DNA of 64,000 nucleotides, taken from NCBI RefSeq assembly GCF_001975725.1, contig NZ_CP019434.1:1-64000 (forward strand), in the 5' to 3' direction. Below are positions 12,596 through 21,292 of the stretch, one piece after another (the first letter of the stretch is position 1; every line of letters starts with the position of its first letter). A model generated the notes under the pieces. That model did no database searches, had not been told where the DNA came from, and was given only the letters and a program-made list of their open reading frames with translations. Source of the stretch: Acidihalobacter ferrooxydans (lineage in GTDB: Bacteria > Pseudomonadota > Gammaproteobacteria > DSM-5130 > Acidihalobacteraceae). Both the position numbers and the translations under genes were made by a program.

Positions 12596-12925
12596 ATGAA
12601 ACACGCCATCAGCATACTGATAATCACGCTCACCTTGACAGCCGTACCTATGATCGCCAGCGCGGCTCCCCTGGTCAGCAGCAAAAATCCCATCGAAACG
12701 GCACTGACCTGGAGCATCGTGAATCTTGCCCCGCCACAGGCACGTGCCAGTCTTCTGACGCATGCCAGGAACTGGTTCAAGTCGGTCAATAATCAACCTG
12801 TTTCCAGTATGGGTTTTTACCTCGGACAGGCAGAGGCGCCACCGCGTTCGGTTGTTGGCTGGGATTACCGGCAGAATCTCGTAGCAAATGTTCGCTATGG
12901 AATCTATCTGATCAACCGGTTTTGA
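12596..12925 (+). CDS. Small secreted protein under a c-di-GMP riboswitch
   Basis: 109 residues, family not recognised. The N-terminus (KHAISILIITLTLTAV...ASA) is a good Sec signal peptide, with likely cleavage near residue 24 (ASA/AP), leaving a mature protein of about 85 residues. There are no cysteines and no other membrane segment. The ATG is 13 bases after the riboswitch. C-di-GMP control plus export suggests a surface, matrix or adhesion role, which is inference. An alternative is that only the regulator matters and this is a short periplasmic accessory protein. Confidence 0.75.
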   Translation: MKHAISILIITLTLTAVPMIASAAPLVSSKNPIETALTWSIVNLAPPQARASLLTHARNWFKSVNNQPVSSMGFYLGQAEAPPRSVVGWDYRQNLVANVRYGIYLINRF

Positions 12926-12948
12926 TCGGTAACGAACCTCAAAGCAAG

Positions 12949-13003
12949 GGCCGACGTATCAGTGATTACGTCTGACTGAGGTAATAACCCTTGTAGAGTT
13001 CAG
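12949..13003 (-). repeat. Family A repeat, partial core copy
   Basis: The stretch around CGTATCAGTGATTACG, then TCTGACTGAGG and CCCTTGTAGA, matches the reverse complement of the core of copies at 15106 and 29119. The ends typical of the family are not recognisable here, so this is a decayed fragment between the secreted protein gene and the SDR gene. Confidence 0.5.
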
Positions 13004-13110
13004 GGAAAGTCCAATAGCGCTTCCGGGACTGCCAAGGACCCAACAGGATTTTGTGGTTATCCGCTGGAAATCACTGTCCGCGCAACGATCCGTTCAACCC
13101 GGATATTCCA

Positions 13111-13971
13111 CTAGGAAACGGGTTGTAAAGCCTCGTTGATGTTTGGGTGAATCAGTTGCGGGGCAAGATCCTGGCGCAAGCGGGTTGTATCCAGGCGGCG
13201 TGACTCACGTAGAAAGCGGGCCTGGCCGGGCGTTGCGACGCGCAACGCTTCGACGCGAGAGACGAGCGGTAACGGACAGATGCCGCAGTGTCGTGCGACA
13301 GCCTGCAGAAACGCGGTGCTGCTGGTGGGTGTGCCGTCCGCCACGTTATACAGCGCTCGCGGTGATGGATGATCTAGCGCCGCGATACAGATGCGCGTCA
13401 AATCGTCGATATGTATCCGGTTGCTCCAGCCAGCTTCTTCTTCGCGTACGGCTGGGCGTGCGTTGCGCAGGCGCGCGAGTGGCAGTCGTCCCGGTCCGTA
13501 GATGCCTGCAATGCGCAGCACGACATGCGAAACCCCCTGCTCAGCAGACCATGAGCGGAGGCGGTTTTCGGCGTCGATGCGCCGTGCGGCAGTTGCGCTA
13601 TGCGCGCTCACCGGCGTGTCTTCGTTGACCCAGGCGCCCTTGCGATCACCGTAAACCGCGCTGCTGCTGGCGTAGACAAAACGTGTGGGTAAGTGTTGCG
13701 TCAACGCGTCGAGATAATTCTGAAGGCGAAGGTCTGTGTCCTGGGTCGGGTTTGGCGGCACGAGATAGAGAACACGGTAGGGTTGATCCGGCAAGGGGGC
13801 GGTACAGGGCTTGTCCAGATCGACTGGATATGCAGTGTAACCCCGCGCCTGCAGCGCTGTGGCGGAATCGCAATGACCGGTCAGCGCAAGGATCGGCCGC
13901 TCGGTCTGCTGCAATGTAGCGGCGACATGTCGTCCCAGATAGCCGCAGCCGACAATCAGCGTAGTTTCCAT
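13111..13971 (-). CDS. NAD(P)-binding SDR/epimerase-family protein (YeeZ-like)
   Basis: 286 residues from the ATG at 13971. The N-terminus TLIVGCGYLGRHVA is a Rossmann nucleotide-binding loop (GxxGxxG). YASSSAVYGD contains the serine/tyrosine region, but the usual YxxxK catalytic pair of extended SDRs is not clearly seen, as in the YeeZ group. The C-terminus is epimerase-like (IHIDDL, YNVADG). The substrate is unknown. An upstream in-frame extension would run into the promoter of the divergent oxidoreductase at 14036, so the shorter start is preferred. Confidence 0.8.
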   Translation of the reverse strand: METTLIVGCGYLGRHVAATLQQTERPILALTGHCDSATALQARGYTAYPVDLDKPCTAPLPDQPYRVLYLVPPNPTQDTDLRLQNYLDALTQHLPTRFVYASSSAVYGDRKGAWVNEDTPVSAHSATAARRIDAENRLRSWSAEQGVSHVVLRIAGIYGPGRLPLARLRNARPAVREEEAGWSNRIHIDDLTRICIAALDHPSPRALYNVADGTPTSSTAFLQAVARHCGICPLPLVSRVEALRVATPGQARFLRESRRLDTTRLRQDLAPQLIHPNINEALQPVS

Positions 13972-14035
13972 AAGGTTTGAGCGCTCGGGTAAATCGGCGA
14001 GAATAAACCCTTTTGAACCCGAGCGAGGCAGCACA

Positions 14036-15058
14036 ATGAGTTTTACCGTGACGATATTGCCTAGCGGCCATCAAATGGAAGTCGAGGACGACGAAAGTGT
14101 GCTCGATGCGGCTTTGCGCCAGGGCTACGCGCTCCCCTACGGCTGCCGCAACGGTGGTTGCGGCAGTTGCATGGGTAAGTTGATCACGGGGGAGGTCGAT
14201 TATGGGCCGATGCGTCCGCGTGCGCTGAGCGAAGAAGACGAAGCCGCGGGCAAGGCCTTGTTTTGTCAGGCCTACGCCATGACCGATCTGGAGATCGAAG
14301 TTCCTGAAATCGGGGCGGTGAAGGACATCGTGGTGAAAACCCTGCCGGCGCGGGTCGTCGAGATGAATCGACTCAATCACGATGTCATGGAGCTGCGGCT
14401 CAAACTTCCTGCGATCGAGCGTCTGCAGTTTCTGGCCGGCCAGTACATTGATATTTTGCTTCGCGACGGGCGGCGGCGGAGTTTTTCACTGGCCAATCCG
14501 CCGCACCGGGATGAAACACTGGAACTGCATGTGCGTCATGTGCCGGGCGGCAGTTTTACTACGCAGGTGTTCGAGACCATGAAACCCAAGGCACTGGTGC
14601 GCATCGAAGGTCCGCTCGGAACCTTCTTCCTGCGCGAGGATTCTGACCGTCCGATTCTCATGATGGCCGGCGGCACCGGCTTCGCACCGCTGCAGGGCAT
14701 GTTGGAACACGTGTTCGCGCAGGCAATCGACCGGCCGATCCATCTCTATTGGGGCACGCGCAGCCGCGAGGATCTTTATCGCGATGAGCAGGTTCGCGCC
14801 TGGTGTGCCGAGCATACGCAACTGCGCTACACACCGGTGCTTTCAGAGGCCCTTGACGACACGACGTGGGAGGGCGAACGCGGTTGGGTGCATGAAACGC
14901 TGTTGCGCGACTATCCCGATTTGAGCGCGCACGACGTGTATATGAGTGGGCCACCGCCGATGATCGCGGCTGCCAGGCCGCTCTTTCTGGCTCATGGATT
15001 GCCGGAAACGCAGTTGTTTTTTGACAGCTTTGAATTCGCAGAGGATGCAGTCGAGTAG
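14036..15058 (+). CDS. 2Fe-2S/FAD/NAD(P)H oxidoreductase (CDP-6-deoxy-glucoseen reductase-like)
   Basis: 340 residues in three modules: an N-terminal plant-type ferredoxin with cluster ligands C37, C42, C45 and C77 (CRNGGCGSC...C), a ferredoxin-reductase FAD domain with RRSFSLANPP, and a C-terminal NAD(P) domain with MMAGGTGFAPLQ and YMSGPPPM. Such proteins pass electrons from NAD(P)H through flavin and iron-sulfur to an acceptor. The family name comes from a sugar-deoxygenation enzyme, but near ubiD a role in ubiquinone hydroxylation or general electron supply is as likely. A GAGGCAG ribosome-binding site precedes the ATG. Confidence 0.87.
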   Translation: MSFTVTILPSGHQMEVEDDESVLDAALRQGYALPYGCRNGGCGSCMGKLITGEVDYGPMRPRALSEEDEAAGKALFCQAYAMTDLEIEVPEIGAVKDIVVKTLPARVVEMNRLNHDVMELRLKLPAIERLQFLAGQYIDILLRDGRRRSFSLANPPHRDETLELHVRHVPGGSFTTQVFETMKPKALVRIEGPLGTFFLREDSDRPILMMAGGTGFAPLQGMLEHVFAQAIDRPIHLYWGTRSREDLYRDEQVRAWCAEHTQLRYTPVLSEALDDTTWEGERGWVHETLLRDYPDLSAHDVYMSGPPPMIAAARPLFLAHGLPETQLFFDSFEFAEDAVE

Positions 15059-15105
15059 CGGCGCAGGTGCATTGCACATGCCACGAAGGTTCAACTGCTG
15101 CTGTT

Positions 15106-15279
15106 AGCCCGGATGATTCACAACGACCGCCGATCTCGCGGGGCTGTTGACTCCACCAGGGCTATATCCTCGGTCGACCGTAACCACTCATACGCCGCTT
15201 CTTCGGCGCCCCTTCTGAAAGCAATATCCGGCGAGATAGTTGTTAGCGATATCAGCACTCGTTATGAAACATCCGAGTT
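15106..15279 (-). repeat. Family A MITE-like repeat, copy 2
   Basis: About 174 bp bounded by imperfect inverted ends: AGCCCGGATGATTCA on the left and TGAAACATCCGAGTT on the right. It aligns with 29119-29280 through GCCGATCTCGCGG, GTCGACCGT and ATGAAACATCCG. Compared with copies at 6276, 19537 and 60289 it is inverted. It lies between the convergent oxidoreductase and hemY genes and holds no gene. Confidence 0.75.
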
Positions 15280-15299
15280 GGCTGTATTCCAATCCGGTT

Positions 15300-16586
15300 T
15301 CAGGCCGTATAGGCGTCTTCCGCATCGTTCAGTCGCATGTTTGGAATGCGTGCCACTGCTGCCGTGCTGCGGCTGAGGATCGGTCCTTCCAGACGATCGG
15401 TATGGCCTTCGAGGGACAGGCGCAGGCCCTCGCGGTAGGCGTGGGTGGCCGCCTCGGTTTCCTCCAGTCTCATCAGTAGCTCGCCCAGTTCGAAGTAGGC
15501 GGATACGCCAGGGGCTTCTGCCAGGCTGGCTTCGTAGTAACTGCGCGCTTTGCCCCAGAGCTGCGCGGCTGCACTCAGGCGGGCCAGACTCAGCAAAAGC
15601 GTGCCATTGTGAGGGCGTGCACTCAGCCAGGCCTCGGCTGTCTTGAGTTGCTGCGCCGGGTCGGAACTGCGGATATCGCCATAGCAGGCTGCCAGCGTTT
15701 CGTCCCATTGTCCGTTGAGTGTTCGTGCCAGCAGACGTTCCGCCTGCATCGGTTCGCCCAGCGCGGCGAGTTCGCGCGCGTAGAGTCCGAGCAGTTCGGG
15801 GCGTTTGCGGCTCTTGCGCGGGAGAGCTTCCCAAGCCTGTTTCAATGCACTCAGATCGTGGCGCTCGCGCGCGTGCTCGAAGAGGCCGCGCACGATGCGG
15901 TTTTCCAGCTCGTTGACGCGTTCCGGGCTGATTCGCGTACTGCGCCTGAGGCGGGGCAGCAGACGTTCGAGTTCGCCCCAGTCCTTGAGTTCGAGATACA
16001 GCTTGCCGAGCAGGCGCACTACGTAGGCATGATCCGGGGCTATTTCGCGCAAATGGCGCAACGTGGCCAGGGCCTGTTCGGTTTGTCCGCGGTCGAGCTG
16101 CAGTTGCGCTTGCGATAATTCGACGGCGATTTCCGCCTTGGGGTCGCTTTCGATGGCTTTGCGCAGGTAGAGATCGCGGCGGTCATAGTCCTGCATGCGA
16201 TGTGCTGCGTGGGCCGCAGCCAGGTAGTTCAGCAGCGGCGTGTCGCTATGCGGTGCGCTGCGGAGCAACAGGCGCTCGGCCTGGTTCCAGCGGCCCTCGG
16301 CGAATTCGAGCAAGCCCTTGATCAACTGGCGCCGTGCCCGTTCGGCGCGTGAGCGATGCAGTCGGCGGGCGATGTCGGCCGGTGCGATCCAGGTACGGAT
16401 GACGATGCGCAGCAATGCGTAGAGCACAATGAAGGCGGCGCCAAGGAGCACGACGAACAGTACCAGCGAAAGCTCGACTGACCAGTGACCCCAGGCCAGC
16501 AGCACGTAGCCGGGTTCGTGCAGCGCCCATTGCACCGCGGCGCCGGTGAGGATCATCGCAAGCAGGGCGATCAGGAGCAGTTTCAT
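15300..16586 (-). CDS. hemY: Heme biosynthesis-associated TPR protein HemY
   Basis: Inner-membrane TPR protein of the proteobacterial HemY type, distinct from the protoporphyrinogen oxidase of the same name. The 428 residues start with two membrane helices (about 2-20 and 38-62) followed by helical tetratricopeptide-like repeats to the end. It is last in hemC-hemD-hemX-hemY, the usual gammaproteobacterial order. The start overlaps the hemX stop (ATGA). A direct role in heme synthesis is presumed from context; its biochemistry is unsettled. A family A repeat follows its stop codon. Confidence 0.9.
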   Translation of the reverse strand: MKLLLIALLAMILTGAAVQWALHEPGYVLLAWGHWSVELSLVLFVVLLGAAFIVLYALLRIVIRTWIAPADIARRLHRSRAERARRQLIKGLLEFAEGRWNQAERLLLRSAPHSDTPLLNYLAAAHAAHRMQDYDRRDLYLRKAIESDPKAEIAVELSQAQLQLDRGQTEQALATLRHLREIAPDHAYVVRLLGKLYLELKDWGELERLLPRLRRSTRISPERVNELENRIVRGLFEHARERHDLSALKQAWEALPRKSRKRPELLGLYARELAALGEPMQAERLLARTLNGQWDETLAACYGDIRSSDPAQQLKTAEAWLSARPHNGTLLLSLARLSAAAQLWGKARSYYEASLAEAPGVSAYFELGELLMRLEETEAATHAYREGLRLSLEGHTDRLEGPILSRSTAAVARIPNMRLNDAEDAYTA

Positions 16587-17713
16587 GCGCCGCTGCCTGC
16601 GGCTGCCGTGCCGCGTGTCAGTTTCTGCAACAGAGTCAATGATCGGCCAATGTCGGGCGGTGTCGGTGCGATATCGTGCTTGAGCAGGGCTTGCAACTGC
16701 TGCTTGAGCCGGGTGGCGGTGTGCGGCGCGTAATGGTCCTTCAGCCAGCTGAGCGCGGCCTTGAGTTCGTCGTGATACTCGGTGTTGTTGCCGCGCATGA
16801 CGGCGAGGCGTGCCGCTTCAAGGCGCAGCCGCAGTACCTGGTTCATGTACAGCAAGGCTTCGGCGTCTGGCATGCCCTGGATCGGCTGGTTGTAGTGGCG
16901 GACGACGATGTGGCTGGAGATGGCGGACCAGACGGTTTCAAGCAGGCCGCGCCAGCCGCCCTGCGCGGGAGAGTGGGCGGAGCTGACCGGTGTGCCGCCG
17001 AGTGTAGGCCGGGGTGGTGCGAGTCCATCGAGGTGGTTCGCCAGTTGCGCCAGTTCGAGCATGATGCCGACGCGATCGGGCTGCTTGAAGTCCTGTAGCG
17101 TGACGATTTCGTGGGCCAGCGCCTGGCGGACCGGCAGCAGGTTCGGGTCGGCCAGCACGGCGAGCTGCCGGTTGGCGGCCTGCAGCGCGGCGATACTGCC
17201 GGCATAGTCGCCCATCAGGTCGAGCCGGTAGCGGGCGATGCGCATCAGGTATTCGACTTCCGCCACGCGCCAGCCGCGCGGGTCGCGCTGCGCCAGTGTG
17301 CGGATTCTTTCGATGGCTTTGTTGAGAGTGTCGATAGTGCGAGTCTGGGTCTGCACCTGTTGCTGCAGGGCAGAGACCTCGCTGCGCAAGGTCGCGACGG
17401 CTTGCTGTGAGACCCGGTTTCTGAGTTGCGCCTGCGCCGCCGCGATTTGCGTCTGCAGCGTGCTGGCGTCTTGAGTTTGCGCAAGTTGCTGGGCGTGCAG
17501 TTGCCGCCAGGCCCAGTACCCGGCGCCGAGGCCGCCGAGAGTGATCAGAATGGCGATCAGGCTGAGGAAAATCGCGGCCAGCGTCGCGCCCGAACGGCGG
17601 GGTTTTTGCGTGGCGTCGGCCGGCCCTTGCGGCGCATCCTTCCGTGCCGGGGTTTCGATCCGGCGCGGCGGCGTATCCGGGCGGGCCGGACGGCTGTCTT
17701 CGGTTTCACTCAT
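16583..17713 (-). CDS. hemX: HemX, uroporphyrinogen-III C-methyltransferase-like membrane protein
   Basis: 376 residues. A charged proline-rich cytoplasmic head (1-40) precedes one membrane helix (about 43-68), a coiled-coil stretch (about 75-135), then the HemX domain with RDPRGWRVAEVEYLMRIA. Older annotations call it a methyltransferase, but no methyltransferase motif is visible. It overlaps hemD by a few bases upstream and hemY by four downstream. A scaffolding or regulatory role in tetrapyrrole synthesis is inferred from the operon. Confidence 0.9.
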   Translation of the reverse strand: MSETEDSRPARPDTPPRRIETPARKDAPQGPADATQKPRRSGATLAAIFLSLIAILITLGGLGAGYWAWRQLHAQQLAQTQDASTLQTQIAAAQAQLRNRVSQQAVATLRSEVSALQQQVQTQTRTIDTLNKAIERIRTLAQRDPRGWRVAEVEYLMRIARYRLDLMGDYAGSIAALQAANRQLAVLADPNLLPVRQALAHEIVTLQDFKQPDRVGIMLELAQLANHLDGLAPPRPTLGGTPVSSAHSPAQGGWRGLLETVWSAISSHIVVRHYNQPIQGMPDAEALLYMNQVLRLRLEAARLAVMRGNNTEYHDELKAALSWLKDHYAPHTATRLKQQLQALLKHDIAPTPPDIGRSLTLLQKLTRGTAAAGSGA

Positions 17714-18524
17714 GCACGGTTTTCCGTTTATTGGCCCAGTTCAGCAGGGCATCGAACATCGCTTCGTCGCTCGGGTCGTCGGCGCAGATCGGCGCGGTGT
17801 GTCCCAGTTCGCGGGCGGCTGCGGCGATGCGGTCGCTGCCGACGATCAGCGGCGTCTTGCGCAGCCACATCTGACCGAGCTTGCCGACCATGTCGAACAG
17901 ATTGCGCAGTCCCTCGGTGCTGGTCACGAGCACGACGCCGACCTCCCCTCGCGACCAATGGTAAAACAAAGTGCCGGTATCGGTGTTTGGTTTGCCGCGG
18001 CGGTAGGCGTTGGCATAGACGACTTGCGCGCCACGTTCGCGCAGTGTATCGCCTAGCATCTCGCGACCGCCGTCGCCGCGGAATATCACCACACGCCGAT
18101 CGGTCATGTCGGCCAATGCCGGTTCCGCGAGCAGTGCCTCGCTGTCGAAGCGCCGGCCCGGGCGCAGGTCGACGCTCAGCCCGTAACGCTCGATTTCCTT
18201 GGCCGACTTGGCGCCGATGGCGGCAATGCGCAGACCCGCCGGCCAGCCGCCACGGGCACTGACCAGGTTCATGGCCTTGTTGACGGCGTTCGGGCTGATG
18301 AACACGGCAAGATCGAATTCGGTGAGCCGATCGATCACGTCGAGCAGCCGCTGACTGTCAGTTGGATCGAGAATTTCCAGTACAGGAAAGCGCAGTGCGA
18401 GGCCGCCGGCGGCGGTGATCCGCGCGGTGAGCGCTTCGACCTGATGTTCCGGCCGGGTAATGACGACACCGATACCGGCGAGCGGTGAGGCGGTCTCTGG
18501 CTGGCGTTCGCTGGTTTCAGGCAT
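17706..18524 (-). CDS. hemD: Uroporphyrinogen-III synthase
   Basis: Cyclises hydroxymethylbilane to uroporphyrinogen III with inversion of ring D. 272 residues from the ATG at 18524; the open frame extends farther upstream but would run deep into hemC. Family blocks are visible: VVITRPEHQ near the N-terminus, FISPNAV in the middle, FRGDGGREML and VLVTSTEGLRNL towards the C-terminus. HemD sequences diverge strongly, so context (hemC upstream, hemX downstream) is part of the evidence. Confidence 0.93.
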   Translation of the reverse strand: MPETSERQPETASPLAGIGVVITRPEHQVEALTARITAAGGLALRFPVLEILDPTDSQRLLDVIDRLTEFDLAVFISPNAVNKAMNLVSARGGWPAGLRIAAIGAKSAKEIERYGLSVDLRPGRRFDSEALLAEPALADMTDRRVVIFRGDGGREMLGDTLRERGAQVVYANAYRRGKPNTDTGTLFYHWSRGEVGVVLVTSTEGLRNLFDMVGKLGQMWLRKTPLIVGSDRIAAAARELGHTAPICADDPSDEAMFDALLNWANKRKTVHE

Positions 18525-18547
18525 GAGCGTGGGGCGTTCCGGTCGTG

Positions 18548-19495
18548 TCAGGTGGCGCTGGCTGCGGGGGTGTCGATGCCGAGGCTTTTGAGAACCGCGC
18601 CGGCGCCTTGTGCGAGCAGGTGTTCGGCCAGTTCGACGCCGAGTGCCTCGGCGGCCTGTGGCGGTGCGCTGGCCTCGGCGCGGTGGACTTCGCTGGCGTC
18701 GGGCAGGCCCACCATCGCACGCAGATAGACCATGCCGTCGCGTAGCTCGGCGTAGCCGGCAATAGGCACCTGGCAGCCGCCATTGAGGCGGGCGTTGAGG
18801 GCGCGTTCGGCACTGACGCACAGGCGCGTGTCGGCGTGTTCCAGCGGGGCGAGCAGCGCGTGCACGCGGGCATCGTCCAGGCGTGTCTCGATGCCGAGCG
18901 CGCCCTGGCCGATGGCGGGCAGCGATTCCTCAGGCGTGAGGAGATGGCTGATGCGATGCTCCAGTTGCAGTCGCTGGAGTCCGGCTGCGGCCAGCACGAT
19001 GGCGTCGAACGCGCCGGCATCGAGCTTGGCAAGGCGGGTGTTGACGTTGCCGCGGAGCGATTCGACCCGCAGCTGCGGGCAGCGCGAACGGATCTGCATC
19101 TGCCGGCGCAGGCTGGAGCTGCCGACGATGGCCTGCGCCGGCAGGTCGGCGGGGGTGGCGTAGGTGTTGGAGACGAAGGCGTCGCGTGGATCCTCGCGCT
19201 CCATGATGACGGCGAGGCCGAGACCGTCCGGGAAGGCGATCGGTACGTCTTTCATCGAGTGGACGGCAATATCCGCTTCGCCGCGCAGTATGGCCTGTTC
19301 GAGTTCCTTTACGAACAGGCCCTTGCCACCGATCTTGGCCAGCGGGCTGTCGAGTAGTTGGTCGCCACGCGTGCTCAGGCCGACCAGTTCGATGGCCAGC
19401 TCGGGATACAGTGCCCGCAGGCGGCGGGCCACTTCTTCAGCCTGCCAGAGAGCGAGCGGACTTTTGCGCGTGGCGATGCGGAGGCGATCGGTCAT
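18548..19495 (-). CDS. hemC: Porphobilinogen deaminase (hydroxymethylbilane synthase)
   Basis: Condenses four porphobilinogens into hydroxymethylbilane on a dipyrromethane cofactor. 315 residues from ATG 19495 ([18 protein letters not shown]), matching E. coli HemC at 313. Motifs: [25 protein letters not shown], and the cofactor-binding cysteine in [10 protein letters not shown]. It begins the hemCDXY operon. Upstream lie a family A and a family B repeat, so its promoter must be within or next to them. Confidence 0.97.
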   Translation of the reverse strand: MTDRLRIATRKSPLALWQAEEVARRLRALYPELAIELVGLSTRGDQLLDSPLAKIGGKGLFVKELEQAILRGEADIAVHSMKDVPIAFPDGLGLAVIMEREDPRDAFVSNTYATPADLPAQAIVGSSSLRRQMQIRSRCPQLRVESLRGNVNTRLAKLDAGAFDAIVLAAAGLQRLQLEHRISHLLTPEESLPAIGQGALGIETRLDDARVHALLAPLEHADTRLCVSAERALNARLNGGCQVPIAGYAELRDGMVYLRAMVGLPDASEVHRAEASAPPQAAEALGVELAEHLLAQGAGAVLKSLGIDTPAASAT

Positions 19496-19536
19496 TGCAG
19501 GGTGGCTGCCGGTTGCGAAAACGATGCGCCAGTATA

Positions 19537-19712
19537 AACCCAGATAATCGATTAGAAGAGGCGCCCTTGCATGATCTTTGAATCCACTTGAAAATCCTCT
19601 TCGTTCGGGCATGATGCACAAAGCCGCTCACGGAAGAATAGTCTCAGTGAACCCCAGGCTCTGCGCAATTATCGCCTCGCCTGTTGGATTGTCCGGGATC
19701 AAAGATTCGGGG
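19537..19712 (+). repeat. Family A MITE-like repeat, copy 3
   Basis: About 176 bp upstream of hemC. Left end AACCCAGATAATCG; shared blocks are ATTAGAAGAGGCGC, GATCTTTGAATCCA and CTCTGCGCAATTATCGCC; the right end is GGGATCAAAGATTCGGGG. It has the same orientation as copies 1 and 5. A family B element starts immediately after it. Confidence 0.75.
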
Positions 19713-19790
19713 AGGCTGGACGCGGCGATGCGATGGTGGGCCCATTGCCCACTCGCTTCGCGACGAACCTCCAGGTCCGACAGGCTCCTA
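19713..19790 (-). repeat. Family B palindromic-ended repeat, left-truncated copy
   Basis: GGCTGGACGCGGCGATGCGATGG, then GGGCCCATT, CCACTCGCTTCGCGACGAACCTCCAGGTCCGACAGGCTCCTA. It matches the right part of the copy at 38648 and the reverse complement of 61204-61306. Read on the minus strand it opens with TAGGAGCCTGTCGGAC, and that TAG is the stop codon of trmL. Confidence 0.75.
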
Positions 19791-20252
19791 GCAGCCGCCG
19801 GCGAAGTCGTGCTGGCGCCAGGCCTCGAACACCGTGACGGCCACCGCGTTCGACAAGTTCAGGCTGCGGTTGTCGGGCCGCATCGGCAGACGCAGCCAGT
19901 GTTGCGCCGGATAGGCATCGAGCACGCTTTGCGGCAGTCCGCGCGTTTCCGGGCCGAACAGAAAGGTGTCGCCGGCGCGGTACTGCGGCGCGCTGTGTCG
20001 GGTGTAGCCGCGAGTGCTGAGCGCGAACACGCGAGCGGGCTTCACCTGGGCGGTAAACTCGGCCAAACTTTCATATACCTGCATCTTGGCCCACTCGTGG
20101 TAGTCCAGCCCGGCGCGGCGCATGCGGCGGTCGTCGAGCGCGAAGCCCAGTGGTTTGATAAGGTGCAGCCGGCAGCCGGTATTGGCGCACAGACGGATCA
20201 CATTGCCCGTGTTCGGCGGAATTTCGGGCTCGTAGAGGACGACGTTGAACAT
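19788..20252 (-). CDS. trmL: tRNA (cytidine/uridine-34-2'-O)-methyltransferase TrmL
   Basis: SPOUT-family methyltransferase that 2'-O-methylates the wobble base of certain leucine tRNAs. 154 residues (E. coli 157) with MFNVVLYEPEIPPNTGNVIRL, LHLIKPLGF, FLFGPETRGLP and the knot-forming C-terminal RLPMRPDNRSLNLSNAV. The start is firm because the N-terminus is strongly conserved. Its ATG shares the palindrome CATG with the ATG of the divergent pyrD. Its stop codon TAG is contributed by a family B repeat. Confidence 0.95.
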   Translation of the reverse strand: MFNVVLYEPEIPPNTGNVIRLCANTGCRLHLIKPLGFALDDRRMRRAGLDYHEWAKMQVYESLAEFTAQVKPARVFALSTRGYTRHSAPQYRAGDTFLFGPETRGLPQSVLDAYPAQHWLRLPMRPDNRSLNLSNAVAVTVFEAWRQHDFAGGC

Positions 20253-21216
20253 GAATGAAAGCGGTGGCGATCAGCGCCTGACGGTGGATTTCTGCGGCAT
20301 GCATTTCGCGACGCCGCTGGTGTTGCTGTCGGGCTGCGTCGGGTTCGGCGAAGAATACACGCGGGTTGCGGGGTATTCCAATCGCGAGGTCGGCGCGATC
20401 TGTCTGAAAGGCACCACCCTTGAGCCGCGCCTCGGCAATCCCGCGCACCGCGTCTACGAAACCCCGGCCGGCATGCTCAACGCCATCGGCCTGCAGAACC
20501 CCGGCGCGCACAAGGTGGCCGATTCGATCCTGCCCGAGCTGGATTTTTCCGAAACGCGCTACATCGCCAACGTGTCCGGCTCGACGGTGGAGGAGTATAT
20601 CGAAGTCACGCGGATTTTCGACGACTCGCCCATCGATGCCATCGAGATCAACATCTCCTGCCCGAATGTCAAGGAAGGCGGCGTCGCCTTCGGCAATGAT
20701 CCCCACATGTCAGCGCGGGTGGTCGAAGCCTGTCGCGCGGTAACGGCCAAGCCGATCATCACCAAACTCTCACCCAATCAGACCGACATCGCCGAGAACG
20801 CACGGCGCTGCATCGAGGCCGGCACCGATGGCTTTGCCGTCATCAACACCCTGATGGGCATGGCCATCGACATCGAGCGGCGGGTGCCGCATATCGGTAA
20901 CAACCAGGGCGGTTTATCGGGTCCGGCGATCAAGCCGATCGCCGTGCTCAAGACGCATCAGGTCTATCAGGTCGCCAAAGCGCACGGCGTGCCGATCATC
21001 GGTCAGGGCGGCGTCGCTTCGGCCGAGGACGCCCTGGAGTTCCTGATTGCCGGCGCGGCGGCGGTGGGCGTGGGCACGGCCCTGTTTTACGACCCGTTGA
21101 TTCTGGCCAGGATCAACGCAGGGCTGCGCGCCTACCTCGACCGCCATGACTTGGATCACATCGGTCAGGTGACCGGCAGTCTCGCGCTGCATGGGTCGGT
21201 CAGCGCCTGTGGTTAG
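20251..21216 (+). CDS. pyrD: Dihydroorotate dehydrogenase, class 1B-like catalytic subunit
   Basis: FMN enzyme oxidising dihydroorotate to orotate in pyrimidine synthesis. 321 residues from ATG 20251. The catalytic cysteine of class 1 enzymes is seen in NISCPNVKEGG, where class 2 enzymes have serine. ASG-type N-terminal block LLSGCVGFGEEY and the FMN phosphate site IIGQGGVASAEDA are present. No PyrK electron-transfer partner lies nearby. Gammaproteobacteria usually carry the membrane class 2 enzyme, so acquisition or a different role (such as dihydropyrimidine oxidation) is possible. Confidence 0.85.
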   Translation: MNESGGDQRLTVDFCGMHFATPLVLLSGCVGFGEEYTRVAGYSNREVGAICLKGTTLEPRLGNPAHRVYETPAGMLNAIGLQNPGAHKVADSILPELDFSETRYIANVSGSTVEEYIEVTRIFDDSPIDAIEINISCPNVKEGGVAFGNDPHMSARVVEACRAVTAKPIITKLSPNQTDIAENARRCIEAGTDGFAVINTLMGMAIDIERRVPHIGNNQGGLSGPAIKPIAVLKTHQVYQVAKAHGVPIIGQGGVASAEDALEFLIAGAAAVGVGTALFYDPLILARINAGLRAYLDRHDLDHIGQVTGSLALHGSVSACG

Positions 21217-21292
21217 GCGAGGGATTTGACGGGCTCGAAGCCCTCCCTTCCCGGCGTATTTTTTCGATCGGCCGACGACTGATCCGCCGTGC

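Noticed and set aside
12926-13110. Second riboswitch after the secreted protein gene
   Set aside because: The structured-looking region matches the core of family A repeats instead and has no downstream gene in the right direction.
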